From contig JACZTW010000057.1 of the NCBI GenBank assembly GCA_022573485.1, positions 1 through 14,465 of the forward strand: a stretch of 14,465 nt of DNA, written 5' to 3'. The notes beneath the pieces are model-generated. The model saw nothing but the letters and a program-made list of their open reading frames with translations, did not search any database and was not told the DNA's origin. Made by a program: the position numbers and the translations under genes. Positions within the stretch are counted from its first letter, which is position 1. The number at the start of each line of letters is the position of its first letter. This DNA comes from Planctomycetota bacterium. GTDB lineage: Bacteria > Planctomycetota > Phycisphaerae > UBA1845 > CAIVHJ01. Shown here piece after piece: positions 6,061-13,044 of this stretch.

Positions 6061-7266
6061 CTACTTGACGATCTTGGCTACGACGCCCGAACCAACCGTT
6101 CTGCCGCCTTCACGAATGGCGAAACGCAATCCCTCGACCATGGCGATCGGCTTTTGCAGTGTGACCGTAACCGCGATGTTGTCGCCGGGCATGCACATCT
6201 CCGCGCCGCCTCCGAGTTGCAGCGAGCCTGTGACGTCCGTCGTACGGAAATAGAACTGCGGACGGTAGCCATTGAAGAACGGCGTGTGTCGGCCTCCTTC
6301 GTCCTTGGTCAAGACGTACACTTGACCTTCGAAATCAGTGTGCGGCGTAATCGAGCCCGGCTTAGCCAGAACCTGGCCACGCTCCAGCTCGTTCTTCTCC
6401 ACGCCACGCAGGAGCAGGCCGGCATTGTCGCCCGCCTGGCCTATATCCAGCGTCTTGTTGAACATCTCCACGCCGGTCACGGTGGTCGCGCGGGTCTCAC
6501 GCAGCCCCACGATCTCTACGGGATCGCCGACTTTGACCACACCCAGCTCGATTCGGCCGGTGCCCACAGTGCCGCGGCCTTTGATGCTGAACACGTCCTC
6601 GATGGACATCAGGAAGTCCTGGTCCATATCGCGGACCGGTTCGGGAATAAACTCATCCACCGCCTTCATCAGTTCGAAGATGCACTTGGTCTTTTCCTCA
6701 TCCTTGGGATTGTTGAGCGCGTCCAGAGCGACGCCGCGAACCACCGGCGTATCGTCGCCCGGGAAATCATACTTGACCAAGAGTTCGCGGACTTCCATTT
6801 CGACCAGATCGAGCAGTTCGGGATCGTCAACCAGGTCCACCTTGTTCAGGAACACCACAATCGACGGCACGTTCACTTGCCGGGCGAGCAGGATGTGCTC
6901 ACGCGTCTGAGGCATGGGTCCGTCGTCCGCGCCCACCACCAAAATAGAACCATCCATCTGCGCGGCGCCCGTAATCATGTTCTTGACGTAATCCGCGTGG
7001 CCGGGACAATCCACGTGGGCATAGTGTCGTTTCTCCGACTCATATTCCACGTGAGACGTCGCGATCGTCAAAATCTTGGTGGCGTCGCGCCGGCCGGCGC
7101 TTTCCGATGCCTTCGCCACTTGGTCATACGTGATCGGCTCGCCACCGTATTTAAGCGCCAAGACAGACTTGATGGCCGCGGTCAGAGTCGTCTTGCCGTG
7201 ATCCACGTGCCCGATCGTACCGATATTCACATGCGGTTTGGTTCGCTCAAAGACGGCCTTGGCCAT
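6061..7266 (-). CDS. tuf: Translation elongation factor Tu
   Basis: This GTPase delivers aminoacyl-tRNA to the ribosome. The product has 401 residues. The nucleotide-binding motifs are GHVDHGKT (19-26), DCPGH (86-90, with catalytic His90) and NKVD (141-144). Two sites differ from the textbook protein. Switch I reads SAGRRDATKILTIATSHVEY instead of an RGITINTSHVEY type, though the Mg-coordinating Thr (T67) is kept. The G5 motif SAL reads VAL (179-181). Domains 2 and 3 look normal, including RHTPFFNGYRPQFYFRTTDV. The start has a strong AGGAGGAAA site. The 192 bases between it and tRNA-Thr contain a small hairpin (7294-7315) and only a weak -10-like TATGCT. Confidence 0.98.
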   Translation of the reverse strand: MAKAVFERTKPHVNIGTIGHVDHGKTTLTAAIKSVLALKYGGEPITYDQVAKASESAGRRDATKILTIATSHVEYESEKRHYAHVDCPGHADYVKNMITGAAQMDGSILVVGADDGPMPQTREHILLARQVNVPSIVVFLNKVDLVDDPELLDLVEMEVRELLVKYDFPGDDTPVVRGVALDALNNPKDEEKTKCIFELMKAVDEFIPEPVRDMDQDFLMSIEDVFSIKGRGTVGTGRIELGVVKVGDPVEIVGLRETRATTVTGVEMFNKTLDIGQAGDNAGLLLRGVEKNELERGQVLAKPGSITPHTDFEGQVYVLTKDEGGRHTPFFNGYRPQFYFRTTDVTGSLQLGGGAEMCMPGDNIAVTVTLQKPIAMVEGLRFAIREGGRTVGSGVVAKIVK

Positions 7267-7458
7267 GCGTTTCCTCCTGTCTTCCTCTGACTCAACGATC
7301 CACTTTCGAATCGTTCAGCATAACAATTGACATTTGCTCAATGAAGTCGCCGATCAGCAATACACCCATCCGGCAAGCGCCCGTGCGGTGCATGCAAAAC
7401 AATCAAATCTCGTGGGAAATCCGACGCACGCTGCCGCGTTCAGCATGCTCGACCGAAA

Positions 7459-7530
<72 letters not shown>

Positions 7531-7705
7531 ACGGGTCTCGTCGCCAGCCAACTCCGCCTACTGCCTGTCATTCGATACAGCCGACGTCAGCTGCGGGCTC
7601 CACAAAAATCTCTGGTCTCAGAAAAGAAGAAACAAATGAACGTACACACCCTGTGCGAACCATCCGTTCGCTCAATCCAAAGCTGATCTGAACTCAAGCC
7701 TCGTG

Positions 7706-7733
7706 AGTATAACTTCTTATTCTACCGTGTCAA
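7706..7733 (-). promoter_or_regulatory. Candidate sigma70-type promoter for tRNA-Thr-tuf
   Basis: On the minus strand a perfect TTGACA is followed, after 16 bases, by TATACT (five of six to TATAAT). Initiation near 7699 would leave about 170 bases before tRNA-Thr. It is the best promoter match I found and stands at the head of the highly expressed cluster. Confidence 0.65.
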
Positions 7734-7782
7734 AGGGGAATCCGACCCATCCACTTCCGTCGCCCCGGCCTCCGCCCACCGC

Positions 7783-7809
7783 GCCTTGGGGGGGGCGGTT
7801 GCCCAAGGC
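7783..7809. other. Strong hairpin with a G8 run
   Basis: GCCTTGGG and CCCAAGGC form a perfect 8-bp stem with an 11-base loop that includes most of an eight-G run. No U-run follows directly on either strand. It lies upstream of the TTGACA/TATACT promoter and inside the leader of any transcript from the more distant promoter candidate. It could impede that read-through, which is inference. Confidence 0.4.
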
Positions 7810-7948
7810 ACGCCCACGCTGGTGCCTGCGACTTTTTTCGCCTTCAAGATCGCGGAACGCCGATCCGGCTACCTAGGCAGACGAACAGGGGGATCTCTGC
7901 CAGACCCGTAGTACGATCCGGCATTTGGCGGCGATCTCCAGCAGACGA

Positions 7949-7976
7949 AGTTTATCCTTCTGTAACACCATGTCAA
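7949..7976 (-). promoter_or_regulatory. Second candidate promoter upstream of tRNA-Thr
   Basis: A perfect TTGACA on the minus strand is followed, after 16 bases, by TAAACT (four of six to TATAAT). It would start transcription about 410 bases before tRNA-Thr. The -10 match is modest, so this is weaker than the site at 7706-7733. Confidence 0.35.
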
Positions 7977-7990
7977 TAAACGAGTTACAG
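7960..7990. promoter_or_regulatory. Inverted repeat covering the -35 region (possible operator)
   Basis: CTGTAAC and GTTACAG are perfect 7-base arms separated by 17 bases. The separation places the arms about two helical turns apart, a common geometry for dimeric regulators. The dyad encloses the TTGACA of the candidate promoter at 7949-7976. No regulator gene lies in the window. Confidence 0.4.
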
Positions 7991-8131
7991 ATCATGGGGT
8001 GACTCACCAGACCGGGGATTCGCCGGGGCAGGGCGGGCCCCAAACACGCCGAGCGGCATGGCCGGCAGATCCGCATGCAGTGCATCCTCTACCTCCCTTG
8101 GCCGGTTCCGCCTGGGCGGGCTCCCGGTTCT

Positions 8132-8175
8132 GATTGCTTAATCTGCAATCCGCTAATTTGCATTCTGCAACTCGG
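8132..8175. repeat. Degenerate heptamer tract, AATCTGC type
   Basis: Consecutive units read AATCTGC, AATCCGC, TAATTTGC, ATTCTGC and AACTCGG. Unit length is seven with one eight-base unit. The tract is AT-richer than its surroundings. Confidence 0.55.
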
Positions 8176-8220
8176 ACGCGTTCCTCTGCGGGTCGCCGCT
8201 AAACCGCAGCAGCCCGACGC

Positions 8221-8258
8221 TGCCTGATACTGACTACTCCCTGCCGACTCCTGACTAC
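8221..8258. repeat. Degenerate heptamer tract, TACTGAC type
   Basis: Units read TGCCTGA, TACTGAC, TACTCCC, TGCCGAC and TCCTGAC, then TAC. All stay in seven-base phase although the sequence drifts. Confidence 0.6.
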
Positions 8259-8365
8259 GTTTTCGACCGAGCGCCGGGCAAGTCATACAAGTAGGCGCGC
8301 CCCGAGCGCGGTGCGTACACGCAGATAGCGGGTGCACGTAACGCAGCAAAGGAAAAGGGAGGAGT

Positions 8366-8400
8366 GAATTACGAATGGTGAATCAGGAACTGCGAAGGAT
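8366..8400. repeat. Degenerate heptamer tract, GAAnnnn type
   Basis: Five successive seven-base units each begin with GAA: GAATTAC, GAATGGT, GAATCAG, GAACTGC and GAAGGAT. Confidence 0.6.
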
Positions 8401-8587
8401 GGCAAGGCAGGACGTCGTGAAATGTTCGTCGGCAAGTGGGAAGGGAAGTTCGAGAAAGCTCAGTGGCCGAACAAACCCATTTCGTCGTAAGACTAAGGGA
8501 GGCAATCTGTTGACATCGACATTGCCTCAAATGGCGTATGGGTTGTTGGCAGGAAGGATAGGGAAGCGGGCTCGGAGCTCAGAGTGC

Positions 8588-8615
8588 TTACGACTTACTG
8601 GTTACGACTTGCTGC
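8588..8615. repeat. Heptamer tract, TTACGAC type, next to the glycosyltransferase stop
   Basis: Units read TTACGAC, TTACTGG, TTACGAC and TTGCTGC. As 14-base units the two halves differ at only two positions. The tract ends three bases beyond the stop codon of the glycosyltransferase gene. Confidence 0.65.
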
Positions 8616-8617
8616 TT

Positions 8618-9748
8618 TCAGTCGGTGACGGCGGAAGCGGTCAGGTCGGTGCTGACGGGTTGGCCTGCGAGGAGGTTCTCGTAGGCATGTTGCGTCTGCT
8701 CGATGTAACGACTCAAACCGAAGCACTCGAAGGCTTGGGCGCGGCTGCGGTCGTAGAGCGGGGCATTCGTCTGGCGGTCGCGGACCACGTTCAACAGCTT
8801 GCCGGCCAGCAGCATCGGCTCGTCGGGCTTCACAAGGTGGCCGTTCTGGCCGTCGGCGATGAACTCCGTGATGCAATAGTCGGCGCAGCCCAGAATCGGC
8901 ACGCCGGCCGCCATGGCCCAGGCCAGCGCGGTTGTGCAAATATCGCCCTCGGCGGGTACGAGCAGCACATCGGCGACACACAGCAACTGCTCCAGCCGGA
9001 AGTGATCGCCGGCCACTCGATATCGCGGCGGTTGGGCCACCGATCGAAAGTACTTCAGAATCGGCTCACGTTCGGGGGATGTGCCCGGCAAGAGCAGCGT
9101 CAGCCTGGGTTCGAGTCGTGCTGCGGTCTCGACCGCCCAGGCTCCAGCCCAATGGCCGGCGCGGCCACACGGCGAGGGCGGCAGAAGGACGACAATGTCG
9201 TCATCGTTAAGCTGCAACTGTTCTCGCAGGTCGGCATCCCGTCTCAGGCAGTTAATCAGGCCGAAGTCGACGCCGGGCCTGACGACCGCGCAGCGTTCGA
9301 TCGGCACGCCGTGCTCGACCAGGCGCCGTTCGACCATGGCAGCGTGACACAGGATGCCGGTGTGGGTCCGTTGCGCCAGGGCGAGGAGGCGCCCGGCCTG
9401 TGCCGGGACCAAGTGCGGATCCCACCGGCTGACCGCCATCGGGGTAGTGCGGTCGCTGGCCAGCGTGGCGACGTACGCCGCCTCGAGGCTCCAGGCGTGG
9501 ATGAGGTCGATGCGGTGCCTATGCAGGAGCCGTCTCAGCGCTGGCGCCGCCAGGAAGTGCAGCCCGAAACGCACGGGCACTCGTCCGACGATGCGGTCGC
9601 TGGTGAATGGAAAGTGGCTCACGCCGCCGGAGAGCGGCGCTACGAATTGGGTCCAGCGATCCGCGTTCAGGCGTTGCAGGAGTGGGGCGAGCGCCAATCG
9701 CAGTTCCTGCGGATCAGACGCGTCGATCAAATGGAGCACACGCGGCAT
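8618..9748 (-). CDS. GT4-like glycosyltransferase with altered EX7E motif
   Basis: This is a probable GT-B-fold sugar transferase of 376 residues, with no signal peptide. The N-terminal domain starts MPRVLHLIDASDP and contains DLIHAWSLEAAYVA (81-94). The hinge has VRPGVDF (156-162). The C-terminal nucleotide-sugar domain contains CVADVLLVPAEGD (257-269), AMAAGVPILG (278-287) and EFIADGQNGHLVKP (295-308), all typical of GT4. The canonical second glutamate before AMA is Trp277, and the EG-to-AMA spacing is two residues longer than usual. The substrate cannot be read from sequence, and reduced or different activity is possible. No clear ribosome binding site precedes the ATG. It is the last gene of the leftward group and starts 57 bases after a lipoprotein gene. 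Confidence 0.8.
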   Translation of the reverse strand: MPRVLHLIDASDPQELRLALAPLLQRLNADRWTQFVAPLSGGVSHFPFTSDRIVGRVPVRFGLHFLAAPALRRLLHRHRIDLIHAWSLEAAYVATLASDRTTPMAVSRWDPHLVPAQAGRLLALAQRTHTGILCHAAMVERRLVEHGVPIERCAVVRPGVDFGLINCLRRDADLREQLQLNDDDIVVLLPPSPCGRAGHWAGAWAVETAARLEPRLTLLLPGTSPEREPILKYFRSVAQPPRYRVAGDHFRLEQLLCVADVLLVPAEGDICTTALAWAMAAGVPILGCADYCITEFIADGQNGHLVKPDEPMLLAGKLLNVVRDRQTNAPLYDRSRAQAFECFGLSRYIEQTQHAYENLLAGQPVSTDLTASAVTD

Positions 9749-9805
9749 GAAGTGATTGTAAGGGTCAGACGCGGGAATGCAATCGCGCGGAGCGGCGGGG
9801 CGCGT

Positions 9806-10441
9806 TCATACCGGTTTACGGTGGTCGTAGAACAGCTTGGCGACGTCTTCGGCGGCTTCGGTGATGAGCATCCTCGCGATGTCTTCGTTTCTCTCATACT
9901 CAGTCAAGTCGCGGGCGCTCTTCTTGGCAGTGACGTACCAGCCCTCGCGCGAGGCCGGCCACAGACGCATCTCGGCTTTGCTCTTGGAGTGAGGATCAAA
10001 GACCTTGACGCGCAACGTGCATCGGGCGGCCTCGGAGACGGTATCGAAATTGGTGGTCGCGACGAACTCGCGCACCTGCAACCACAAGACTTGTTTTGCT
10101 CCCAAATCCTTGCCGAGTTCACTGATGGAACGTTCGTTGAATTTTGGATCCACCCGCCGCAGCGCATTGACTTTCTGGCTGGGGAAGACGCGCTTGACTG
10201 CCTTGGCTTGGCGGAGGTGCTTGCCGATTTCGTCGATCAGCAAATCGCGCGCCGGGGGCCAGGTCAACTGATCCCAGTCGTCATCCACAAGAATCAACAG
10301 CGGCCCGTCGGCCAGCTTGAACTCGGCGGCGACTTTGGAGCTGTGGGGGAGGAACAAATGATACAAGAGTCCGCCGAACGTCTCGCCCGCGCAGCCGGCC
10401 AGCATGAACAAGGCAAAGACGCATGGCGCTAACCGTTTCAC
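9806..10441 (-). CDS. Putative lipoprotein, paralogue of the upstream gene
   Basis: I do not recognise a named family. The 211-residue product starts MKRLAPCVFALFMLAGCAGE, a lipoprotein signal with a good lipobox (LAGC, Cys17), so it should be membrane-anchored facing the periplasm or outer membrane. The mature part has AAEFKLADGPLLILV, then DEIGKHL, then LGAKQVLWLQVREF with a following beta-rich stretch, ending AEDVAKLFYDHRKPV. The upstream lipoprotein shows the same order of elements, so the two look like an old tandem duplication. The GTG start overlaps the stop of the upstream gene (GTGA), implying translational coupling. The layout faintly recalls small envelope-assembly lipoproteins of the CsgG/LpoB sort, but I cannot support that. 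Confidence 0.8.
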   Translation of the reverse strand: MKRLAPCVFALFMLAGCAGETFGGLLYHLFLPHSSKVAAEFKLADGPLLILVDDDWDQLTWPPARDLLIDEIGKHLRQAKAVKRVFPSQKVNALRRVDPKFNERSISELGKDLGAKQVLWLQVREFVATTNFDTVSEAARCTLRVKVFDPHSKSKAEMRLWPASREGWYVTAKKSARDLTEYERNEDIARMLITEAAEDVAKLFYDHRKPV

Positions 10442-11088
10442 TTGACGGCCTCTTTGTATTCGTGGAACTTGCGGGCCACCAGGCCGCCGAACGTCTCGTA
10501 GGCGAGCTTGCGGATCAGCATGGCGTTGGACTGCGTGAACTGGGCCGGCCGCTTGGGCACCAGGGTGGTGACCGGCGCCAGCGTGTAGGCGCGCGGTGCG
10601 AAGTCCTTGTCTTCGAGGTCGTAGACCGTTACCGAGGCGCGGATCTTCGCCTGCAGCAGGTCGGGCACGAATGGATCGCGCAGGGTGAACTCCAGGATCT
10701 CCATGTACACGACGAAGTGCGTGCCGAACTGCCGGCCAATCTGTGCGGGATCGACCACACGCCCACCCCTGCGGTCGATGTATTGCTCAATCTCCATCAC
10801 GTCCGCAAAGCTGAGCTTGGCCCGGACGCGCGCCGCGATTTGATCGGCCACGTGGCTGGCGAGTTCCAGACGCACGTTGGGATAGTCGTACAGCGTTTCC
10901 GGATGGACCCACACGACGACTGCGACCGAGCCCTCCAGGTGGGCGAACTCTGCGGGGACCGTCTGCTGGGGCTCGGGCAGGAAGAGCGCCAGCCCTTTGA
11001 ACCAGTTGCACCCGCCGCACAGCGTGGCTGTGAGCAGGAGCAATACAAGCTCAATCCGGGCGCGTCGGCGATGGTGTGTTGGGATCAC
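10438..11088 (-). CDS. Putative lipoprotein, first of a coupled paralogous pair
   Basis: This is a 216-residue product of unknown function. Its N-terminus has basic residues (HHRRRARIE), a hydrophobic run (LVLLLLTATL) and Cys27 in CGGC. The lipobox is less canonical because Cys rather than Leu occupies the -3 position. The mature region contains PAEFAHLEGSVAVVVWV, a predicted helix RLELASHVADQIAARV, then FGTHFVVYMEILEFTL and YETFGGLVARKFHEYKE. These match the order and spacing of elements in the downstream lipoprotein. The start is GTG at 11088 with only a weak AGG upstream. It begins 72 bases after the DUF2752 gene, so it probably shares its transcript. Confidence 0.78.
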   Translation of the reverse strand: MIPTHHRRRARIELVLLLLTATLCGGCNWFKGLALFLPEPQQTVPAEFAHLEGSVAVVVWVHPETLYDYPNVRLELASHVADQIAARVRAKLSFADVMEIEQYIDRRGGRVVDPAQIGRQFGTHFVVYMEILEFTLRDPFVPDLLQAKIRASVTVYDLEDKDFAPRAYTLAPVTTLVPKRPAQFTQSNAMLIRKLAYETFGGLVARKFHEYKEAVK

Positions 11089-11160
11089 TTGGTCTGCCTG
11101 CGTTTTGGACTCGGTTCTTCTCAGAAGTCAGCAACCACACGGGCCGTCACTATACCGCAA

Positions 11161-11748
11161 CTATCCATTCAGCGCCAAATGGCGAATGATCTTGAAACCC
11201 CATGCCAATGCGAAGAACACGAGGACGCCCACGGCGACTCGGTTTGGCGAAATCCGATACCAATTGATCCGCCAGACTTTGCCGCTGATCAGCACGGCGA
11301 GCGACAGCGGCACGCACAGGATGGCGACCAGCGCCGTCGCGAAGCCGAACGGCTGAGCCAGGACGGCGGCCAGCCAGCGTCCCCGGACGGTGCAGGCAAA
11401 GGCTGTGGTCATGCCGCACGTCGGACAGGGGATCCCGCTGTACTGCACCAGCGAACACGGCGGCAGGCCGAGTTGCTGATGCGTGCCGACGCCGTGTCCA
11501 TCGGGCCGGAGCCAAGCGGCCAGCCCCAGCAGAACAGTGCAGCCTGCCAGTACGAGTGCCGCCTGAACGCGGACTTGAACCGGCTTCGAGTGGCGCACTC
11601 GGCAGATCAGCGGACCCAGCGGGTGACCCAGTGGGGAACCCGGTGGGTGGCGCGCGGATGCGGGTCGGACAGCCCGCGCGGCGGGTCGGGCTGTTGGTGG
11701 GGCGGCGGCGACCTCCAAGTCTTGCGGTTCGATCATCCCCTTGAGCAT
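11161..11748 (-). CDS. DUF2752 family membrane protein
   Basis: This is a 195-residue integral membrane protein of the DUF2752 family, whose function is unknown. The diagnostic motif IPCPTCGMTTAF lies at about 107-118, with another Cys at 98, giving a C-x9-C-x2-C pattern that could bind metal or form disulfides. Hydrophobic segments lie at about 61-79, 135-155 and 170-187. The first 55 residues are Pro/Ala/Arg-rich and look like a loose extension. The start is uncertain: ATG 11748 has no ribosome binding site and overlaps a candidate -10 box, and a second in-frame ATG at 11736 is equally possible. It is followed by the lipoprotein pair. Confidence 0.85.
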   Translation of the reverse strand: MLKGMIEPQDLEVAAAPPTARPAARAVRPASARHPPGSPLGHPLGPLICRVRHSKPVQVRVQAALVLAGCTVLLGLAAWLRPDGHGVGTHQQLGLPPCSLVQYSGIPCPTCGMTTAFACTVRGRWLAAVLAQPFGFATALVAILCVPLSLAVLISGKVWRINWYRISPNRVAVGVLVFFALAWGFKIIRHLALNG

Positions 11749-11773
11749 AGGCGCAAAGGCCGGGTCAGGTCAA
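11744..11773 (-). promoter_or_regulatory. Candidate promoter overlapping the DUF2752 start
   Basis: TTGACC, 18 bases, then TATGCT on the minus strand. The -10 box covers the ATG at 11748, so transcription from here would begin close to the second ATG (11736) and give a nearly leaderless mRNA. It could make DUF2752, the lipoproteins and the glycosyltransferase a unit separate from the pil genes. The matches are moderate and no experiment is implied. Confidence 0.3.
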
Positions 11774-11901
11774 CCAATCAGCGTGGATCGAGGGCCGTGG
11801 TCGATTCAGGGCGGGGTGCTAATCGGCAGGCCAATGGGCGGATTCTTCCGGTTCGGTTGGTTGATTCTGTGGGTTGCCGTATTGCGGCATACGCTCCAGG
11901 A

Positions 11902-12438
11902 TCAATTGTTGCGGCGCGCGAGCGACAGAGTTGCTTGGCCGTCCGAGCATTGGAAGTGCGCTTTGTTGCCCTCCACGCGCAGCAGTTCGGCGTCGTCGAT
12001 CTTCTGCCCGATACGCACGACGCGCCCATCGACGATGGCGCACTGGCCGACAAAGACGCCGCTGAGGCGGTGGGCCTCGACGAACTCGGCGACCCGGGGC
12101 GGTTCGCCGGGTCGGCGCCGGAGGGGCGCAGTTTCGGCATCCCGGTCGCCGGTGTCCGATGCCTGGTTGCGCCGGGCGACCTCCGGTGGGGGTTCGAAGG
12201 GATTGGGCATAGGGCGAGACCAATCCATGCTGGGGAGGTTCTCGGGAAACTGGCGTGGCATGTCGTAGTTGGGTTCAGTCGCATCCGCCTCGGCGAGCAA
12301 TGTATGCCCGAGGGTCTCCGATTCGATCGGAACGGCGTCTGCGGCTTTGGGGCTGCCGATCACCCAGTGATCCACAGCAAAGCCGGCGGCCGCCACAATC
12401 AGGATTGTTCCGTAGAGTTTCTGTTTTGTTCTGCTCAT
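11902..12438 (-). CDS. PilP/GspB-like pilus or secretion assembly protein
   Basis: The 178-residue product has one membrane segment near residues 8-26 (YGTILIVAAAGFAVDHWVI). A long Pro/Glu/Asp-rich linker of about 90 residues follows, then a small C-terminal domain from VEAHRLSGVFVGQCAIVDGR to the end. The pattern of an IVDGRVVRIGQKI strand pair followed by LLRVEGNKAHFQ is what PilP, GspB and related homology-region domains show. In those families this domain links the inner-membrane platform to the outer-membrane secretin. Position right after pilO supports the call. The start ATG has GGGA nine bases upstream. No secretin gene follows within the window. Family identity is inferred from layout and short motifs. 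Confidence 0.6.
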   Translation of the reverse strand: MSRTKQKLYGTILIVAAAGFAVDHWVIGSPKAADAVPIESETLGHTLLAEADATEPNYDMPRQFPENLPSMDWSRPMPNPFEPPPEVARRNQASDTGDRDAETAPLRRRPGEPPRVAEFVEAHRLSGVFVGQCAIVDGRVVRIGQKIDDAELLRVEGNKAHFQCSDGQATLSLARRNN

Positions 12439-12474
12439 CGTGCTATTCCCGATATCGCTCAGCAGTGTCGCCGA

Positions 12475-13044
12475 TCAGGTCTCGTCGCCTTGCTCATAGC
12501 TCGAATAGAAGTTCACGGTGATTTCCAGGTCAAATTGTTGCCCGTGGCCGGCCGGCGTGACAGCGATCTGCTTGATGGACAGATGGCTGATGTCCGCCCA
12601 GGTGGCGCTGCGTTCGAAGGCCTTGAAGAACGACATCAACTCGAAGTACCCGACCTTGGCAGTGAGGCTGAAGGTCTGCTCGGCCACATCAACGGCGCTG
12701 CGCCATTGCACGGGCATGATTTGAATATCGTTGAAGCCCTGCCGCTCGGCGAGGTCACGAACCGCGCGCAGCCGATCCTGGACCGGCAACTGGTCGTCGA
12801 GCTTGCCCTCGCGCCGGGCTTTCTCCTTGAGCGTTTGCCATTCGGCGACGTTGCGCTCGATGGCCTTCTGCAATCTGGAATGTTCGGTCTGCATTTCAGC
12901 TTGCAGATCCATCAATTGGTCGAGCTGGTCCGCTGCGGAGTGAGCCTTGAGCGGCCCGAACCATGCAGCTACGCACAGTGCCGCCAGGACCGCCACGCCG
13001 CCGATGGCGTCAACAAACGTGAGATGTATTCGTGGGGAATCCAT
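12475..13044 (-). CDS. pilO: PilO-like inner-membrane assembly protein
   Basis: This is a 189-residue bitopic protein. A short cytoplasmic head is followed by a membrane helix (about 11-30, VDAIGGVAVLAALCVAAWFG). A heptad-rich coiled-coil stretch follows (about 38-85, including LDQLMDLQAEMQTEHSRLQK), then a ferredoxin-like periplasmic domain with FSLTAKVGYFELMSFFKAFE (about 135-154) and a final beta strand FDLEITVNFYSS. This is the PilO/GspM architecture, in which the protein dimerises with PilN/GspL at the inner membrane. The ATG directly abuts the pilN stop (TAGATG), so the two are coupled. Sequence conservation in this family is low, so the call rests on architecture and neighbours. Confidence 0.8.
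   Translation of the reverse strand: MDSPRIHLTFVDAIGGVAVLAALCVAAWFGPLKAHSAADQLDQLMDLQAEMQTEHSRLQKAIERNVAEWQTLKEKARREGKLDDQLPVQDRLRAVRDLAERQGFNDIQIMPVQWRSAVDVAEQTFSLTAKVGYFELMSFFKAFERSATWADISHLSIKQIAVTPAGHGQQFDLEITVNFYSSYEQGDET

Larger units (their letters stand above)
7734..8617. other. Gene-free stretch between the translation cluster and the glycosyltransferase gene
   Basis: These 884 bases hold no ORF I can support. Two short minus-strand frames (70 and 86 codons) lack family signals, and one runs through repeat DNA. The right half contains four clusters of degenerate seven-base repeats. The left half contains a hairpin with a G8 run and a second promoter-like site with an inverted repeat. 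No RNA gene family was recognised. Confidence 0.6.

Noticed and set aside
6154..7290. Plus-strand open frame of 378 codons
   Set aside because: It is the antisense shadow of tuf.
7327..7332. TTGACA on the plus strand near tuf
   Set aside because: There is no acceptable -10 box at 15-19 bases and no plus-strand gene follows.
7806..7838. Plus-strand stem AGGCAC/GTGCCT followed by T6
   Set aside because: The stem is short, the T-run is five bases away, and no plus-strand gene ends upstream; not called as a terminator.
7873..8085. Minus-strand frame of 70 codons
   Set aside because: A short middle section looks protein-like, but there is no family signal or clear ribosome binding site, and it spans the promoter-like dyad.
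8089..8349. Minus-strand frame of 86 codons
   Set aside because: Most of it runs through two heptamer repeat tracts; the composition is not protein-like.
8132..8615. Repeat clusters considered as a CRISPR array
   Set aside because: Units are seven bases, degenerate and contiguous, without spacers, and no cas gene is near.
8375..10432. Plus-strand open frame of 685 codons with a GGGAGGAG upstream
   Set aside because: It lies antisense to the glycosyltransferase and a lipoprotein gene with recognisable motifs. Its own product shows no domain, and it begins inside a repeat tract. Long antisense frames are expected in GC-rich DNA.
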